From Halalkalibacter nanhaiisediminis (GTDB lineage: Bacteria; Bacillota; Bacilli; Bacillales; Bacillaceae_D): 47,244 nt of DNA. The stretch covers positions 1 to 47,244 of the forward strand of contig NZ_VLKZ01000015.1 of the NCBI RefSeq assembly GCF_007830185.1, read 5' to 3'. A program made the translations under genes and the position numbers. Position 1 is the first letter of the stretch; each line of letters begins with the position of its first letter. Below, in pieces: positions 19,248-28,170 of this stretch. The notes below the pieces were generated by a model that was not told the DNA's origin, ran no database searches, and was given only the letters and a program-made list of their open reading frames with translations.

Positions 19248-19649
19248 ATGAATCGAACTAGATTTTTACTTCGAACCTCAGCCATTTATGCCTTGATCGG
19301 AACATTTATAGGCTCACATATGGCAGGAGCTGGCTCGATGTTATTTCGAGCCATACATGCTCATATTTTAGTAGTTGGCTGGCTTTCCTTGTTTGCATTT
19401 GCTGTTTTTTATCGAATGTTTATGATACCGAAATCTTCAAAGCTTGCTACTGTACATGTTTGGACTGCTTTTATAGGTGCGTTTGGTTTAACAGGTGGAA
19501 TGTATCTCCATTATTTTAAGCCACCTCTAATGCCAGAAATCGTTTATTTATTGTTCTATATTATTGGGGGAACAATCTTAGTTATTAGTTTTATCCTTTT
19601 TGCGATTATGACGTTTGTATATGGAAGAGCCATAACAGATAAGGAGTGA
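19248..19649 (+). CDS. Four-helix membrane protein with a His-rich motif (haem-copper oxidase subunit I-like fragment)
   Basis: A 133-residue protein with four predicted membrane helices (about residues 10-30, 38-58, 68-88 and 100-125). The second helix starts with FRAIHAHILVVGWLSLFAF, and HAHILVVGW resembles the haem-liganding helix of NorB/cbb3-type oxidase subunit I. This suggests haem or metal binding, not oxidase activity, since the protein is far too short. Start: ATG at 19248 after AAGGAG. It is coupled to the gene at 19651. I do not recognise a named gene. Confidence 0.6.
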   Translation: MNRTRFLLRTSAIYALIGTFIGSHMAGAGSMLFRAIHAHILVVGWLSLFAFAVFYRMFMIPKSSKLATVHVWTAFIGAFGLTGGMYLHYFKPPLMPEIVYLLFYIIGGTILVISFILFAIMTFVYGRAITDKE

Positions 19650-19650
19650 T

Positions 19651-20061
19651 GTGAACGTGACCTATCACGCAAAAGAACCGAAATTTTTATGGATTCTTCT
19701 TTTTGTGATGACGCTAACTTACACATATGCATTAGATTCTGCTTTTGAATATATTGCTTATGTAGTATTATTTCTCTTTTTTGCGGCCATGACGACGAAT
19801 TACAAATTAGAAATTTTAGAAGATTCCTTGAAATATGAGATTCGTATTTTAAGTATGGCGATTTCAAAGCGAGTCGTTAAGCCGAATGAAATTGAAAAAG
19901 TACATATGATTCACGCAGGTTCAAGGCCGATTGTTCTTGTCCATCTCAAAAAAGGAATGAGACTGAAGCTTCATCGTTTTGTTCCAGAAGGATATGATGA
20001 AAATCTTGCACAATTTGCTCACAAACATGCGATCTTGATTGATAGAACAGGTAATAAGTAA
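19651..20061 (+). CDS. Membrane protein with a PH-like C-terminal domain
   Basis: A 136-residue protein. Two hydrophobic segments lie at about residues 11-28 and 33-50. The remainder is a basic beta-rich stretch (YKLEILEDSLKYEIRIL, then IEKVHMIHAGSRPIV) typical of bacterial PH-like (YdbS/YyaB-type) domains. Start: GTG at 19651, two bases after the preceding stop, with the AAGGAG site inside the upstream gene, so the two are likely translated together. Function unknown. Confidence 0.55.
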   Translation: MNVTYHAKEPKFLWILLFVMTLTYTYALDSAFEYIAYVVLFLFFAAMTTNYKLEILEDSLKYEIRILSMAISKRVVKPNEIEKVHMIHAGSRPIVLVHLKKGMRLKLHRFVPEGYDENLAQFAHKHAILIDRTGNK

Positions 20062-20139
20062 AGGATGAAATCTCATTTTAATGTAAGATTTATTCTGTTA
20101 TAATAAATGATAGAAAACGTTTATTAAGGAGTGAAACAC

Positions 20140-20613
20140 ATGCCAACAGTTGAAAGCTTTGAACTTGATCATACAATTGTGAAAGCACCATATGTACGCC
20201 ATTGTGGTACGCATAAAGTTGGAACAGATGGTGAAGTAAACAAATTTGATATTCGCTTCTGTCAACCAAATAAGCAAGTGATGAAACCAGATGTGATTCA
20301 TACGATGGAGCATCTTCTTGCTTTAAATATTCGTCATTTTGCAGAAGACTATGACCATTTTGATGTTATCGACTTGTCGCCTATGGGCTGTCAAACAGGC
20401 TTCTATCTTATTATGAGCGGAACTCCATCAGTTGATGAAATTATTGATGTTCTAGAAAAGACAATGAAGTATTCTCTAGAAATTGACGTTGTACCAGCTG
20501 CGACGGAAAAGCAATGTGGTCAAGCTAAGCTACATGATCTAGACGGAGCGAAAAGATTGATGCGTTTTTGGTTAGAGCAGGATAAGGAATCGTTAAAACA
20601 AGTATTTGCTTAA
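20140..20613 (+). CDS. luxS: S-ribosylhomocysteine lyase LuxS
   Basis: An iron- or zinc-dependent enzyme of the activated methyl cycle that cleaves S-ribosylhomocysteine to homocysteine and DPD, the precursor of autoinducer-2. All active-site residues are in place: metal ligands H54, H58 (HTMEHLL) and C126 (EKQCGQAK), plus E57 and C84 (PMGCQTG). Start: ATG at 20140 (157 residues, the B. subtilis length), eight bases after AAGGAG. A GTG nine bases upstream is in frame but too close to the site. TATAAT at 20099-20104 is a likely -10 box. Monocistronic, ending at a shared terminator. Confidence 0.98.
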   Translation: MPTVESFELDHTIVKAPYVRHCGTHKVGTDGEVNKFDIRFCQPNKQVMKPDVIHTMEHLLALNIRHFAEDYDHFDVIDLSPMGCQTGFYLIMSGTPSVDEIIDVLEKTMKYSLEIDVVPAATEKQCGQAKLHDLDGAKRLMRFWLEQDKESLKQVFA

Positions 20614-20618
20614 AAGGT

Positions 20619-20655
20619 CTGATCAGCTAGAATTATCTAGCTGGTCAGTTTTTTT
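20619..20655. terminator. Bidirectional terminator between luxS and the isochorismatase-like gene
   Basis: CTGATCAGCTAG (20619-20630) pairs with CTAGCTGGTCAG (20637-20648), then seven T residues. The last bases lie within the 3' end of the convergent gene. Confidence 0.85.
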
Positions 20656-21220
20656 CATTCGCTTGATTTAAGATATCTTTAGAGAGAGAGGTGTCGGCTT
20701 TTAAGACATCTTTCATCAAATGGACGGCTTCTTGATTTGCTTCTACAGTATTGGATGCGATACAGTCAGCGGGAATCATGAGCTTAAAGTGGCGCATATA
20801 CGCATCATTAGCAGTGAATTGTACACACATATTTCCAGCCACTCCAGTTATGATGAGTGTATCAACATTTAAATGTTCAAGTAATAATTCTAGAGGCGTG
20901 GCAAAAAAGCCTGAGAATTGCGGTTTGAGAACGAAATAATCATCCGCATCGGGCTTTAGGAGATTAGCGATTGGTCTCCCTCTGACATCGCTCTCCATAC
21001 AATAATCAACGATGCTGCGAAAATCAGATTGCCACCTTCCGTAATTATCATTGACATAAATGACAGGAATATCGATTGTTTTTAGACGTTTTTTCAAGGC
21101 TGAAATATGTTTTGCAGCTTCGAGGGCATGAGGAAACAAAAGATTGCCATCGTCAAATTCAAGGTCATTAATCATATCAATAATGAGCAAGGCATAGCCT
21201 TGCGATTGAGAAGAAACCAT
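20645..21220 (-). CDS. Isochorismatase-family cysteine hydrolase
   Basis: A cytoplasmic hydrolase of 191 residues with the family catalytic triad: D15 (LLIIDMIND), K99 (FVLKPQFSGF) and C132 in GVAGNMCVQFTAND. The cis-peptide motif GVAGN precedes the nucleophile. Family members hydrolyse amides such as nicotinamide, carbamoylsarcosine or ureidoacrylate, and the substrate here cannot be told from the sequence. Start: ATG at 21220 after AGGAGGG. Monocistronic. Confidence 0.9.
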   Translation of the reverse strand: MVSSQSQGYALLIIDMINDLEFDDGNLLFPHALEAAKHISALKKRLKTIDIPVIYVNDNYGRWQSDFRSIVDYCMESDVRGRPIANLLKPDADDYFVLKPQFSGFFATPLELLLEHLNVDTLIITGVAGNMCVQFTANDAYMRHFKLMIPADCIASNTVEANQEAVHLMKDVLKADTSLSKDILNQANEKN

Positions 21221-21315
21221 ATGGATAAACCCTCCTAGACATTTAGATACTTATCATCATAACATGAATAGAATAAAGAATAGAATATAGCTTCTAAATA
21301 GTAAGAAAAGGTGAT

Positions 21316-21343
21316 TTGTTCCTTTCAATCAATGTGTTATGAT
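21316..21343 (+). promoter_or_regulatory. Predicted promoter of alaR-alaT
   Basis: TTGTTC (21316-21321), a 16-base spacer and TATGAT (21338-21343), about 70 bases before the alaR start. Confidence 0.45.
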
Positions 21344-21410
21344 AGACAAAATGTAAGTTAAAAATAAAGAAAAAAAGATAAAAATGTGGCTGAGATGGAA
21401 GGGGATTAGG

Positions 21411-21905
21411 ATGAACGAGAGAGCGATTGAAATCCTACGCATAATAGAAGAAAATGGTCGAATTACCATTCCTACTTTGGCGAAAATGGTGGATGTAACA
21501 GAAGAAGAAGTGAAGGATATTCTTCAACAGCTTGAGGATGATAAGATCATTCTTAGTTATTCGGCTGTCATTGACTGGAGCAAGGTGGATCAGCAAGAGG
21601 GTGTAACGGCAGTGATTGACGTCAAAGTCACTCCTCAACGTGGTGTTGGTTTTGATCAAGTAGCAGAGCGAATTTATCGTTTTCCAGAAGTAAAGGCACT
21701 TTATTTAATGTCAGGTGCATATGATCTGTCTGTTGTTATTGAAGGGAAAACAATGTCTGAAATTGCTCGCTTTGTTTCAGAGAAACTTTCAACGATTGAT
21801 ACCGTCATCTCCACAACAACTCATTTTCAATTGAAAAAATATAAGCATGATGGTGTTGTGTTTGAACAAGGAGAACAAGATCGTCGTATTGTGGTGACAC
21901 CATGA
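21411..21905 (+). CDS. alaR: Lrp/AsnC-family transcriptional regulator (AlaR, formerly YugG)
   Basis: A regulator of 164 residues with an N-terminal winged helix-turn-helix (ILRIIEENGRITIPTLAKM, residues 6-24) and a C-terminal ligand-binding RAM domain (VTAVIDVKVTP onwards, with VKALYLMSGAYDLSVVIEG). It overlaps alaT by four bases, and from memory the B. subtilis pair controls alanine transamination, so alanine is the likely effector. Start: ATG at 21411 after GGAAGGGGATTAGG. The in-frame ATG at 21384 lacks a site. Confidence 0.88.
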   Translation: MNERAIEILRIIEENGRITIPTLAKMVDVTEEEVKDILQQLEDDKIILSYSAVIDWSKVDQQEGVTAVIDVKVTPQRGVGFDQVAERIYRFPEVKALYLMSGAYDLSVVIEGKTMSEIARFVSEKLSTIDTVISTTTHFQLKKYKHDGVVFEQGEQDRRIVVTP

Positions 21906-23080
21906 TGACATCGCAAACGACAACGAATGGACGCCTATCAAAGCGAGTACAAGAGATTAAGCCGTCTGGTATCCGACGCTTCTTTGATCTTGCTTCGAAA
22001 ATGGAAAATATTATTTCTCTGGGGGTCGGGGAACCTGACTTTGTCACACCTTGGAATGTAAGAGAAGCGAGCATCTCTTCTTTAGAGCGGGGCTTTACTG
22101 CTTATTCAGCAAATGCAGGAATTATTGAGCTTCGCCGAGAAATCGCAGCTTATATGGATCGACGTTTTTCGGTTCAATATGACCCTGAACAAGAAATCCT
22201 TGTAACAGTCGGTGCAAGTGAAGCAATTGATATCGGGATGCGTGCAATTCTTGATGAGGGTGATGAAGTGATCATCGTCGAGCCAAGCTTTGTCTCCTAC
22301 GCTCCTCTTGTTCAAATGGCTGGTGGTGTACCAGTTGCAGTTGGAACGAAAATTGAAGATGATTTTAAAGTATCTGCAGAACAAATCGAAGCAGCAATCA
22401 CGCCGAAAACAAAGGTAATTATGCTTAGTTTTCCTAACAATCCGACAGGTACGACGATGAATGCAGCTGAAATGCATGGTATTGCCGCACTTGCTGAACG
22501 TTATGATTTGCTTGTTTTTTCTGATGAAATCTATGCAGAATTAAGCTATGATGCGGATCATGTTAGCTTTGCGTCTCTTGCGGGTATGAAAGAGAGAACG
22601 ATTTTAATTTCAGGCTTCTCTAAAGCGTTTGCAATGACTGGTTGGCGTTTAGGATTTGTGCTTGCTCCACCTGATTTGCTTGCTGCTATGTTAAAGATTC
22701 ATCAGTATAGCTTAATGTGTGCACCTACGATGGCCCAATATGGTGCGTTAGAAGCATTGCAAAGTGGAATGGATGACGTTGAGCGAATGAAGCAATCTTA
22801 TAAGCAACGTCGCAACTTTGTTGTTAAATCGTTTGCTGAAATTGGATTAGAGTGTCATATTCCAGGTGGGGCGTTCTATGCGTTTCCATCGATAGCGAGT
22901 ACTGGACTTTCATCTGAACAATTTGCTGAAAAACTCTTACTTGAAGAACGTGTGGCTGTTGTTCCAGGACATGTCTTTGGTGAAGGTGGCGAAGGGCATA
23001 TTCGCTGTTCGTATGCGACATCGATGGAAAATCTAGAACAAGCTGTTAAGAGAATCAATCGCTTACTCGAGCGTCTTTAA
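21902..23080 (+). CDS. alaT: PLP-dependent aminotransferase, alanine transaminase AlaT (formerly YugH)
   Basis: A class I/II fold-type I aminotransferase of 392 residues. The PLP-binding lysine is K241 in SGFSKAFAMTGWRLGF. Other visible family residues are NPTG (LSFPNNPTGT), SDEIYAEL and the substrate-carboxylate Arg in HIRCSYATS. The likely reaction is alanine and 2-oxoglutarate to pyruvate and glutamate, based on pairing with alaR and remembered B. subtilis data; other substrates are possible. The start codon overlaps the alaR stop (ATGA). Two ATG codons are adjacent. Confidence 0.9.
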   Translation: MMTSQTTTNGRLSKRVQEIKPSGIRRFFDLASKMENIISLGVGEPDFVTPWNVREASISSLERGFTAYSANAGIIELRREIAAYMDRRFSVQYDPEQEILVTVGASEAIDIGMRAILDEGDEVIIVEPSFVSYAPLVQMAGGVPVAVGTKIEDDFKVSAEQIEAAITPKTKVIMLSFPNNPTGTTMNAAEMHGIAALAERYDLLVFSDEIYAELSYDADHVSFASLAGMKERTILISGFSKAFAMTGWRLGFVLAPPDLLAAMLKIHQYSLMCAPTMAQYGALEALQSGMDDVERMKQSYKQRRNFVVKSFAEIGLECHIPGGAFYAFPSIASTGLSSEQFAEKLLLEERVAVVPGHVFGEGGEGHIRCSYATSMENLEQAVKRINRLLERL

Positions 23081-23090
23081 TTATAAGAAC

Positions 23091-23124
23091 AAAAAAAGAG
23101 CTGACTCATGAAAGTGAGTCAGCT
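23091..23124. terminator. Terminator after alaT
   Basis: AGCTGACTCA (23099-23108) pairs with TGAGTCAGCT (23115-23124). The T run is weak on the plus strand, but the minus strand would have seven T residues. Confidence 0.6.
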
Positions 23125-23319
23125 TCTCTATTCGTAGGGGGAATACGATTGTACTACCCATTATGGACAGTAATCTGAACATTATACGCATCGTTAGAAA
23201 AAATTTTGTTTGTTTTCGTCATGTAAAACAGGTAAGCTTTTTATAACATGCCCTCGTGATGAGGGTACTTGGCGCGGTTCATGCTACGTGAGCGTACTAT
23301 AATGAAAGGACGTGTTTTG

Positions 23320-24102
23320 ATGACATTGGAGCAAATTCGCAAGGAAAATCCCCTTGTTCACTGTATGACAAATGTCGTTGTAACCAATTTTACGGCAAAT
23401 GGTCTACTCGCAATGGGTGCATCTCCTGTTATGGCTTATGCAAAAGAAGAAGTAGCTGATATGGCGAGTATCGCAGGGGCCCTACTTTTAAATATTGGAA
23501 CCCTTTCAACTGAGCAAATCGAAAGTATGATTCTAGCAGGACAAGCAGCAAACAAAGCTGGTGTGCCTATTATTTTAGATCCAGTTGGAGCTGGGGCAAC
23601 AACATTTCGAACGGATATGAGCTTGCGTCTTTTAAATGAAATGAATGTGACCGTTCTACGAGGAAATGCTGGAGAAATTGCTTCTCTTGTCGGCGTTAAG
23701 GCAACGGTTAAAGGAGTAGACGGGGCAATTGAAGGTGACACCATCGAGCTTGCGAAAAAGGCTGCTGAGATGTTTAATTGCGTAGCTGTTGTCACAGGTG
23801 CAGTGGATGTCATTACAGATGGACAACTTGTCCATACTATATCTAACGGTCACCCTTGGTTGACGAAGGTAGTTGGGACAGGATGTCTACTAGGTGCCGT
23901 CATTGGTGCGTATGTGGCTGTTCGGCGAGATGACGTTGTAGCGGCGGCAACGGATGCTGTAGCTTATTACGGAATTGCAGCTGAAATCGCTTTTTCAAAA
24001 ACGAATGAACTTGGAATTGGGGCTTTTCAACAAGCCTTTTTAAATGAACTAGCGCTTGTGACAGATGAGAAAGTAGATCAGCTGCAAAGAGCAGAAGTGT
24101 AA
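23320..24102 (+). CDS. thiM: Hydroxyethylthiazole kinase ThiM
   Basis: A salvage enzyme of 260 residues that phosphorylates 4-methyl-5-(2-hydroxyethyl)thiazole for thiamine synthesis. Family blocks: PLVHCMTNVVVTNFTANGLL, GASPVMA, DPVGAGATTFR, LRGNAGEI and the catalytic GTGCLLGA (Cys). Start: ATG at 23320, nine bases after AAAGGA; the frame is open to 23269 without a better site. No thiE or thiD lies nearby, and the leader shows no clear THI box. A small hairpin (CCCTC/GGGAG at 23251-23265) is the only structure I see there. Confidence 0.95.
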   Translation: MTLEQIRKENPLVHCMTNVVVTNFTANGLLAMGASPVMAYAKEEVADMASIAGALLLNIGTLSTEQIESMILAGQAANKAGVPIILDPVGAGATTFRTDMSLRLLNEMNVTVLRGNAGEIASLVGVKATVKGVDGAIEGDTIELAKKAAEMFNCVAVVTGAVDVITDGQLVHTISNGHPWLTKVVGTGCLLGAVIGAYVAVRRDDVVAAATDAVAYYGIAAEIAFSKTNELGIGAFQQAFLNELALVTDEKVDQLQRAEV

Positions 24103-24124
24103 CGAAAAGAAAGAGGGACTTTTG

Positions 24125-25285
24125 ATGAGTGAGACGTTTTCATTTACTGATTTACCGGCGTTTTTAACAAATGCATTAACAGAACAAGGATTAACCGAAC
24201 CAACCGATATCCAAATAAAAATGATTCCAGAAGCATTAGCAGGGCAAAGCTTAATCGCGCGCTCACAAACGGGAACAGGAAAAACACTTGCTTTTCTTTT
24301 GCCAGCACTTGCAAAAATTGAGCAAGATAAAAAAGGATTACAGGCGATTGTGCTTGCTCCTACTCAAGAGCTTGCGATGCAAGTTGTTGATGTCGCAAAG
24401 AATCTCACAAAAAATCATCCAATTGAAATCGGTGCGTTCATTGGTGGAGCTAATATTAAGCGTCAAGTTGAGCGTCTAAAGAAACAAAAGCCACAGCTTG
24501 CGATTGGAACACCAGGGAGATTACTTGAGCTCATCGAAATGAAAAAGCTAAAAATTCATGAGGTCCAAGTCGTTGCCATCGATGAAGCAGACCGAATGAT
24601 GGCTGAACGACCTTCGTGGGAAGCGACGATGCAAATTGCCAAGCGTGCAGGAAGAGATACACAATTTTTGTTTGTATCAGCCACGATTCCAAAAGACTTT
24701 TCTGCGCAAGTAGCTGATGTAGCACCATTTGTCGTGCAAGTCGAAGCAGAAGGTGGTTTACTTGAAACAGAAAAAGTTGAACACCTCTTTATTCGTGTAG
24801 ATACAAGAGACAGAATTGATATGGCTCGTCGGTTAATTCATGCCGAAAAGATTGAAAAAGGGATTGTGTTTGTGAATCAGCTTGATACTGTTAGCGAAAC
24901 AGCAGAAAAGTTCACGTATAGAGGGATCAAAGCACTACCGCTTTCATCTGAACAATCTAAGCAAGAAAGAGAACAAGCTCTTAATCAATTTCGTAAAGGG
25001 GAGACGCATATCCTAGTCGCAACAGATGTTGCAGCTCGTGGTCTTGATGTCGATGATGTCACTCATATTATTCAGCTTGACCCACCAGCAAGCCCTGACA
25101 GCTACCTGCATCGTGCTGGCCGTACGGGAAGAATGGGTAAAGCAGGAACAGTTATTACTTTGATTGATCCAAAAAGTGAATACAAATTAGAAAAGTATCG
25201 TCGCGATCTCAAGATTGAATTAGCCGAACGTTTTCTCGCGCATGGACGATTATCAGATGATACACGCAATAAGACTAGACGATAA
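24125..25285 (+). CDS. DEAD-box RNA helicase (YfmL-like)
   Basis: An ATP-dependent RNA helicase of 386 residues consisting only of the two RecA-like domains, without an RNA-binding C-terminal extension. Visible motifs: Q motif (FTDLPAFL...PTDIQ), motif I SQTGTGKT at 47-54, PTQELAMQ, TPGR, motif II DEAD at 153-156, motif III SAT, and motifs V and VI (ATDVAARGLD and HRAGRTGRMG). The short length fits the B. subtilis YfmL type, linked to ribosome maturation in the cold. Start: ATG at 24125 after GAGGG, 22 bases after thiM, so the two may share a transcript. Confidence 0.9.
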   Translation: MSETFSFTDLPAFLTNALTEQGLTEPTDIQIKMIPEALAGQSLIARSQTGTGKTLAFLLPALAKIEQDKKGLQAIVLAPTQELAMQVVDVAKNLTKNHPIEIGAFIGGANIKRQVERLKKQKPQLAIGTPGRLLELIEMKKLKIHEVQVVAIDEADRMMAERPSWEATMQIAKRAGRDTQFLFVSATIPKDFSAQVADVAPFVVQVEAEGGLLETEKVEHLFIRVDTRDRIDMARRLIHAEKIEKGIVFVNQLDTVSETAEKFTYRGIKALPLSSEQSKQEREQALNQFRKGETHILVATDVAARGLDVDDVTHIIQLDPPASPDSYLHRAGRTGRMGKAGTVITLIDPKSEYKLEKYRRDLKIELAERFLAHGRLSDDTRNKTRR

Positions 25286-25310
25286 TTCTTTCATGTCTAG
25301 TCTTATTTAT
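25271..25310 (+). terminator. Terminator overlapping the helicase 3' end
   Basis: AAGACTAGAC (25271-25280, inside the last codons) pairs with GTCTAGTCTT (25295-25304), followed by ATTTAT. Confidence 0.65.
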
Positions 25311-25392
25311 CGTGTATAATAAATCGCTTTTGCTTAAAAGATAATCTTATGTTAAAATTAAAAGGTTAAAAATTATTTAGGAGTGTATATGT

Positions 25393-25821
25393 ATGTCAAA
25401 TTATGAAGTAGGCAGTATCGTAGAAGGTAAGGTTACTGGAATTAAGCCATTTGGTGCTTTTGTTGCAATCGATGAGAAGAAACAAGGATTAGTTCACATC
25501 TCAGAAGTGGCACACGGTTTCGTTAAGGATATTAATGATGTTCTTAAAGTAGGAGATGAAGTAAAAGTAAAAATCATGAACGTTGAAGAGGAGTCAGGAA
25601 AAATTTCATTATCAATCCGTGCTACTCAAGAAGCTCCTGAGCGTCCAGCTCGTCCAGCTAATAAGCCTCGTAACACTGGTGGAAATGCAGGCGGCGGTGG
25701 TCGTAAGCCACAACAACAAGCTCCACAACAAGGTTTCAATACACTAGAAGATAAGCTTAAAGAATGGTTAAAGCAATCTAACGAAATTCAAGCTGATCTT
25801 AACAAGCGCGCAAAGAAATAA
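25393..25821 (+). CDS. yugI: S1-domain general stress protein YugI (GSP13)
   Basis: A 142-residue RNA-binding protein. Residues 5-75 are an S1 (OB-fold) domain: VGSIVEGKVTGIKPFGAFVA, GLVHISEVAHGFV, VGDEVKVKI and GKISLSIR. A Pro/Gly/Gln-rich linker (about 80-115) precedes a short helical tail. The family associates with ribosomes under stress. Start: ATG at 25393 after AGGAG. Monocistronic. B. subtilis carries it close to alaT, matching the local order. Confidence 0.92.
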   Translation: MSNYEVGSIVEGKVTGIKPFGAFVAIDEKKQGLVHISEVAHGFVKDINDVLKVGDEVKVKIMNVEEESGKISLSIRATQEAPERPARPANKPRNTGGNAGGGGRKPQQQAPQQGFNTLEDKLKEWLKQSNEIQADLNKRAKK

Positions 25822-25835
25822 GTTCGATCATCAAG

Positions 25836-25860
25836 CACTCGCATATGCGGGTGTTTTTTT
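25836..25860 (+). terminator. Rho-independent terminator after yugI
   Basis: CACTCGC (25836-25842) pairs with GCGGGTG (25847-25853), then seven T residues. Confidence 0.9.
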
Positions 25861-26040
25861 ATGTGAAAGTTGGTTCGTTTCTAGTTGAACAGATAAAGAA
25901 GCATTCTTAAGCAGAGTGTATAGTTCATGAAAGTTTCTAAATCTTGTTGGAAACGTTCTAAAATTTGTAGAACCAACTTCATATGTTGCACACATTTATC
26001 TTATATAATTTAAGTAATTGGTGAAAAAGGAGTTTATCCT

Positions 26041-26739
26041 ATGAAACTAGATCGTACGATTTTAGTCGTTGATGACGAATGGAATATGCGTCATCTCTTG
26101 TCCATTTATTTAAAAGGTGATGGCTTTGCTGTGTCAGAAGCATCAACGGGTCAAGAGGCCATTTCGAAAATAATCGATTCAAAGGATGACTATGACCTTA
26201 TCATTCTTGATATTATGATGCCAAATCAAGATGGTTTTGAAGTGTGCAAAGTCATAAGAGAGCACTCTGATATTCCAATATTAATACTTTCAGCTAGAAA
26301 AGAGCTTCAGGACCGAGTCGAAGGGTTAAATTTAGGTGCAGATGATTACTTAACAAAACCTTTTGAACCAGAAGAATTGCTTGCGCGAATTCATGCTTTA
26401 CTTAGAAGAGCGACGAACAAGAGATCCGTACAAGACTCAAGTGAGTTATTATTTGAAGACGGATTGAAGATCGATTATACACATAGAACCGTATATATTG
26501 GCAAGCAGCCAGTTGAGCTAACAGCGAAAGAATTTGAGCTTTTCTATAAACTAGCATCCTCTCCATCACGAGTATTTACGCGTGATGATCTACTCTCTTT
26601 AATCTGGGGTGAAGATTATCTTGGAGCAGAACGAACCGTTGATTCTCATATTAAAAATATTCGTTCAAAACTCTACGCTGCTGGGCTTTTGCATAATCGC
26701 ATTGCAACTGTCTGGGGTGTTGGATACAAATTTATTTAA
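26041..26739 (+). CDS. OmpR/PhoB-family response regulator
   Basis: A 232-residue two-component regulator. The receiver domain has the acidic pocket VVDDE (residues 9-13), the phospho-accepting D57 (LIILDIMMP) and K107 (YLTKPFEPEE). A winged-helix DNA-binding domain (about 130-232) ends in RTVDSHIKNIRSKL and VWGVGYKF. It stands 15 bases before its kinase and upstream of resABC-ccdA. In B. subtilis ResD/ResE lie after resABC, so this pair holds an equivalent but inverted position. Control of cytochrome c maturation is an inference from this layout. Confidence 0.92.
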   Translation: MKLDRTILVVDDEWNMRHLLSIYLKGDGFAVSEASTGQEAISKIIDSKDDYDLIILDIMMPNQDGFEVCKVIREHSDIPILILSARKELQDRVEGLNLGADDYLTKPFEPEELLARIHALLRRATNKRSVQDSSELLFEDGLKIDYTHRTVYIGKQPVELTAKEFELFYKLASSPSRVFTRDDLLSLIWGEDYLGAERTVDSHIKNIRSKLYAAGLLHNRIATVWGVGYKFI

Positions 26740-26754
26740 AAGTGATGAGATCTT

Positions 26755-28170
26755 ATGAATCGAATTGATATTAAATTAGGTGCAGCGATTATTCTCCTGC
26801 TAATTGCTATATTATTACCATTGGGGTTTGTTCTAAACCAGATTTTTTACGGTTTCTACATTAATCAAGCACAAGAAGAAACGCTGACATTATCGAGCCA
26901 ATATGCTTCTTTAATAAATGAGGAGCCAACGGTAAATCGCTTGAATGTGGTCGAGGTTGCAGCAAGAATTTCCAATCAAAAAATGATCATTTTAAGTGAA
27001 GAAGGGCTTGTTTTAGCTCATTCCCACATGTCCATGAGTGAAGAGGATATTCGTTTTTTTCGAGATCGCTTAAATGTGTTGGATGAGCAGCCTTATCTGA
27101 CAAATTCATTTAAAACATCAGAAGGATTAACGTTTTTAGCTGCAGCTTCTATAATCGAAGTGGGTGATACATTAGCCCATATCATTGTTTTTTCATCGCT
27201 AGAAAGTATTTTTCAATCATTAGAAACTGTGCAAAATTTGGTGTTTTTAGCAGCGATCGGATCTTTACTTTTTGGAGTAGGACTGACGATTTTTATTTCA
27301 AGGAAGCTGTCGCAGCCATTAGTGCGAATGGAGCTTGCTGCACGTGAGATAGCTAAAGGAAAACTTGATACGCGAATTCAAGAACAATCGTCGGATGAAT
27401 TAGGTTCACTGGCTCGCGCAATAAATGATTTGGCTGCTGATTTGAAACGGATTAATGAACAGCGAAGAGAGTTCTTTGCAAATATTTCACATGAGCTACG
27501 GACGCCAATGACCTATTTAAAAGGGTATGCAAAAGTATTAAGAGAAGGCTTATGGAAAACCGAAGAAGAAAAAAATCAATATTTGAATATCATTGAAAAT
27601 GAAGCGACTCGCTTAACTTATTTAGTCAATGATTTGTTTGATTTAGCACAAATGGACGAAGGTCGATTTACACTTCAAATAAAAAATGTTCAATTGGATG
27701 AGTTGATTAAGCTCATTCTAGATAAGACTTCCTATAAAGCAGGACAAAAAGGGATAGAGCTAAGGTTTTCGCATGAGGCATCGAGCTCTGAAGATACAGT
27801 CATCATGGGCGACCCTTTGCGAATTGAACAAGCTTTATTAAATATGATCGAAAATGCGATTCGCTATACGGACAGTGGTAAGATTGATGTATCCCTTCTT
27901 GCAGCGCAAAAACATGTGGAAATAACAATTCAGGATACAGGAATGGGCATTGATAAAGAAGAGCTCCCTTATATTTTTGAACGTTTTTACCGAGTTGAAA
28001 AGTCTAGATCGAGGGAGTTTGGTGGAACAGGACTTGGCTTATCGATTGTCAAGCAATTGATTGAATTACATGGTGGAACAATTGAGGTGGAAAGTACGGT
28101 TGGCAAGGGAACTGTGTTTACGATTACACTATTGAGATCGATTGATGCACAAGGAGTTGATCTGTTTTGA
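26755..28170 (+). CDS. Sensor histidine kinase
   Basis: A membrane kinase of 471 residues. First membrane segment at about 9-30; extracellular sensor domain from about 35 to 155, single-Cache-like in size; second segment at about 162-182; HAMP near 184-236. The H-box is FANISHELRTPM with H246, the N-box NMIENAIRYT, G1 DTGMGI, the F-box YIFERFYR and G2 GGTGLGLSIVKQ. It is paired with the response regulator 15 bases upstream. The last codons overlap the next small gene. The signal is unknown. Confidence 0.92.
   Translation: MNRIDIKLGAAIILLLIAILLPLGFVLNQIFYGFYINQAQEETLTLSSQYASLINEEPTVNRLNVVEVAARISNQKMIILSEEGLVLAHSHMSMSEEDIRFFRDRLNVLDEQPYLTNSFKTSEGLTFLAAASIIEVGDTLAHIIVFSSLESIFQSLETVQNLVFLAAIGSLLFGVGLTIFISRKLSQPLVRMELAAREIAKGKLDTRIQEQSSDELGSLARAINDLAADLKRINEQRREFFANISHELRTPMTYLKGYAKVLREGLWKTEEEKNQYLNIIENEATRLTYLVNDLFDLAQMDEGRFTLQIKNVQLDELIKLILDKTSYKAGQKGIELRFSHEASSSEDTVIMGDPLRIEQALLNMIENAIRYTDSGKIDVSLLAAQKHVEITIQDTGMGIDKEELPYIFERFYRVEKSRSREFGGTGLGLSIVKQLIELHGGTIEVESTVGKGTVFTITLLRSIDAQGVDLF

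Noticed and set aside
23230-23310. T-box or TPP riboswitch in front of thiM (GGGTAC, GGCGCGG)
   Set aside because: The order and spacing of conserved blocks do not fit either class.
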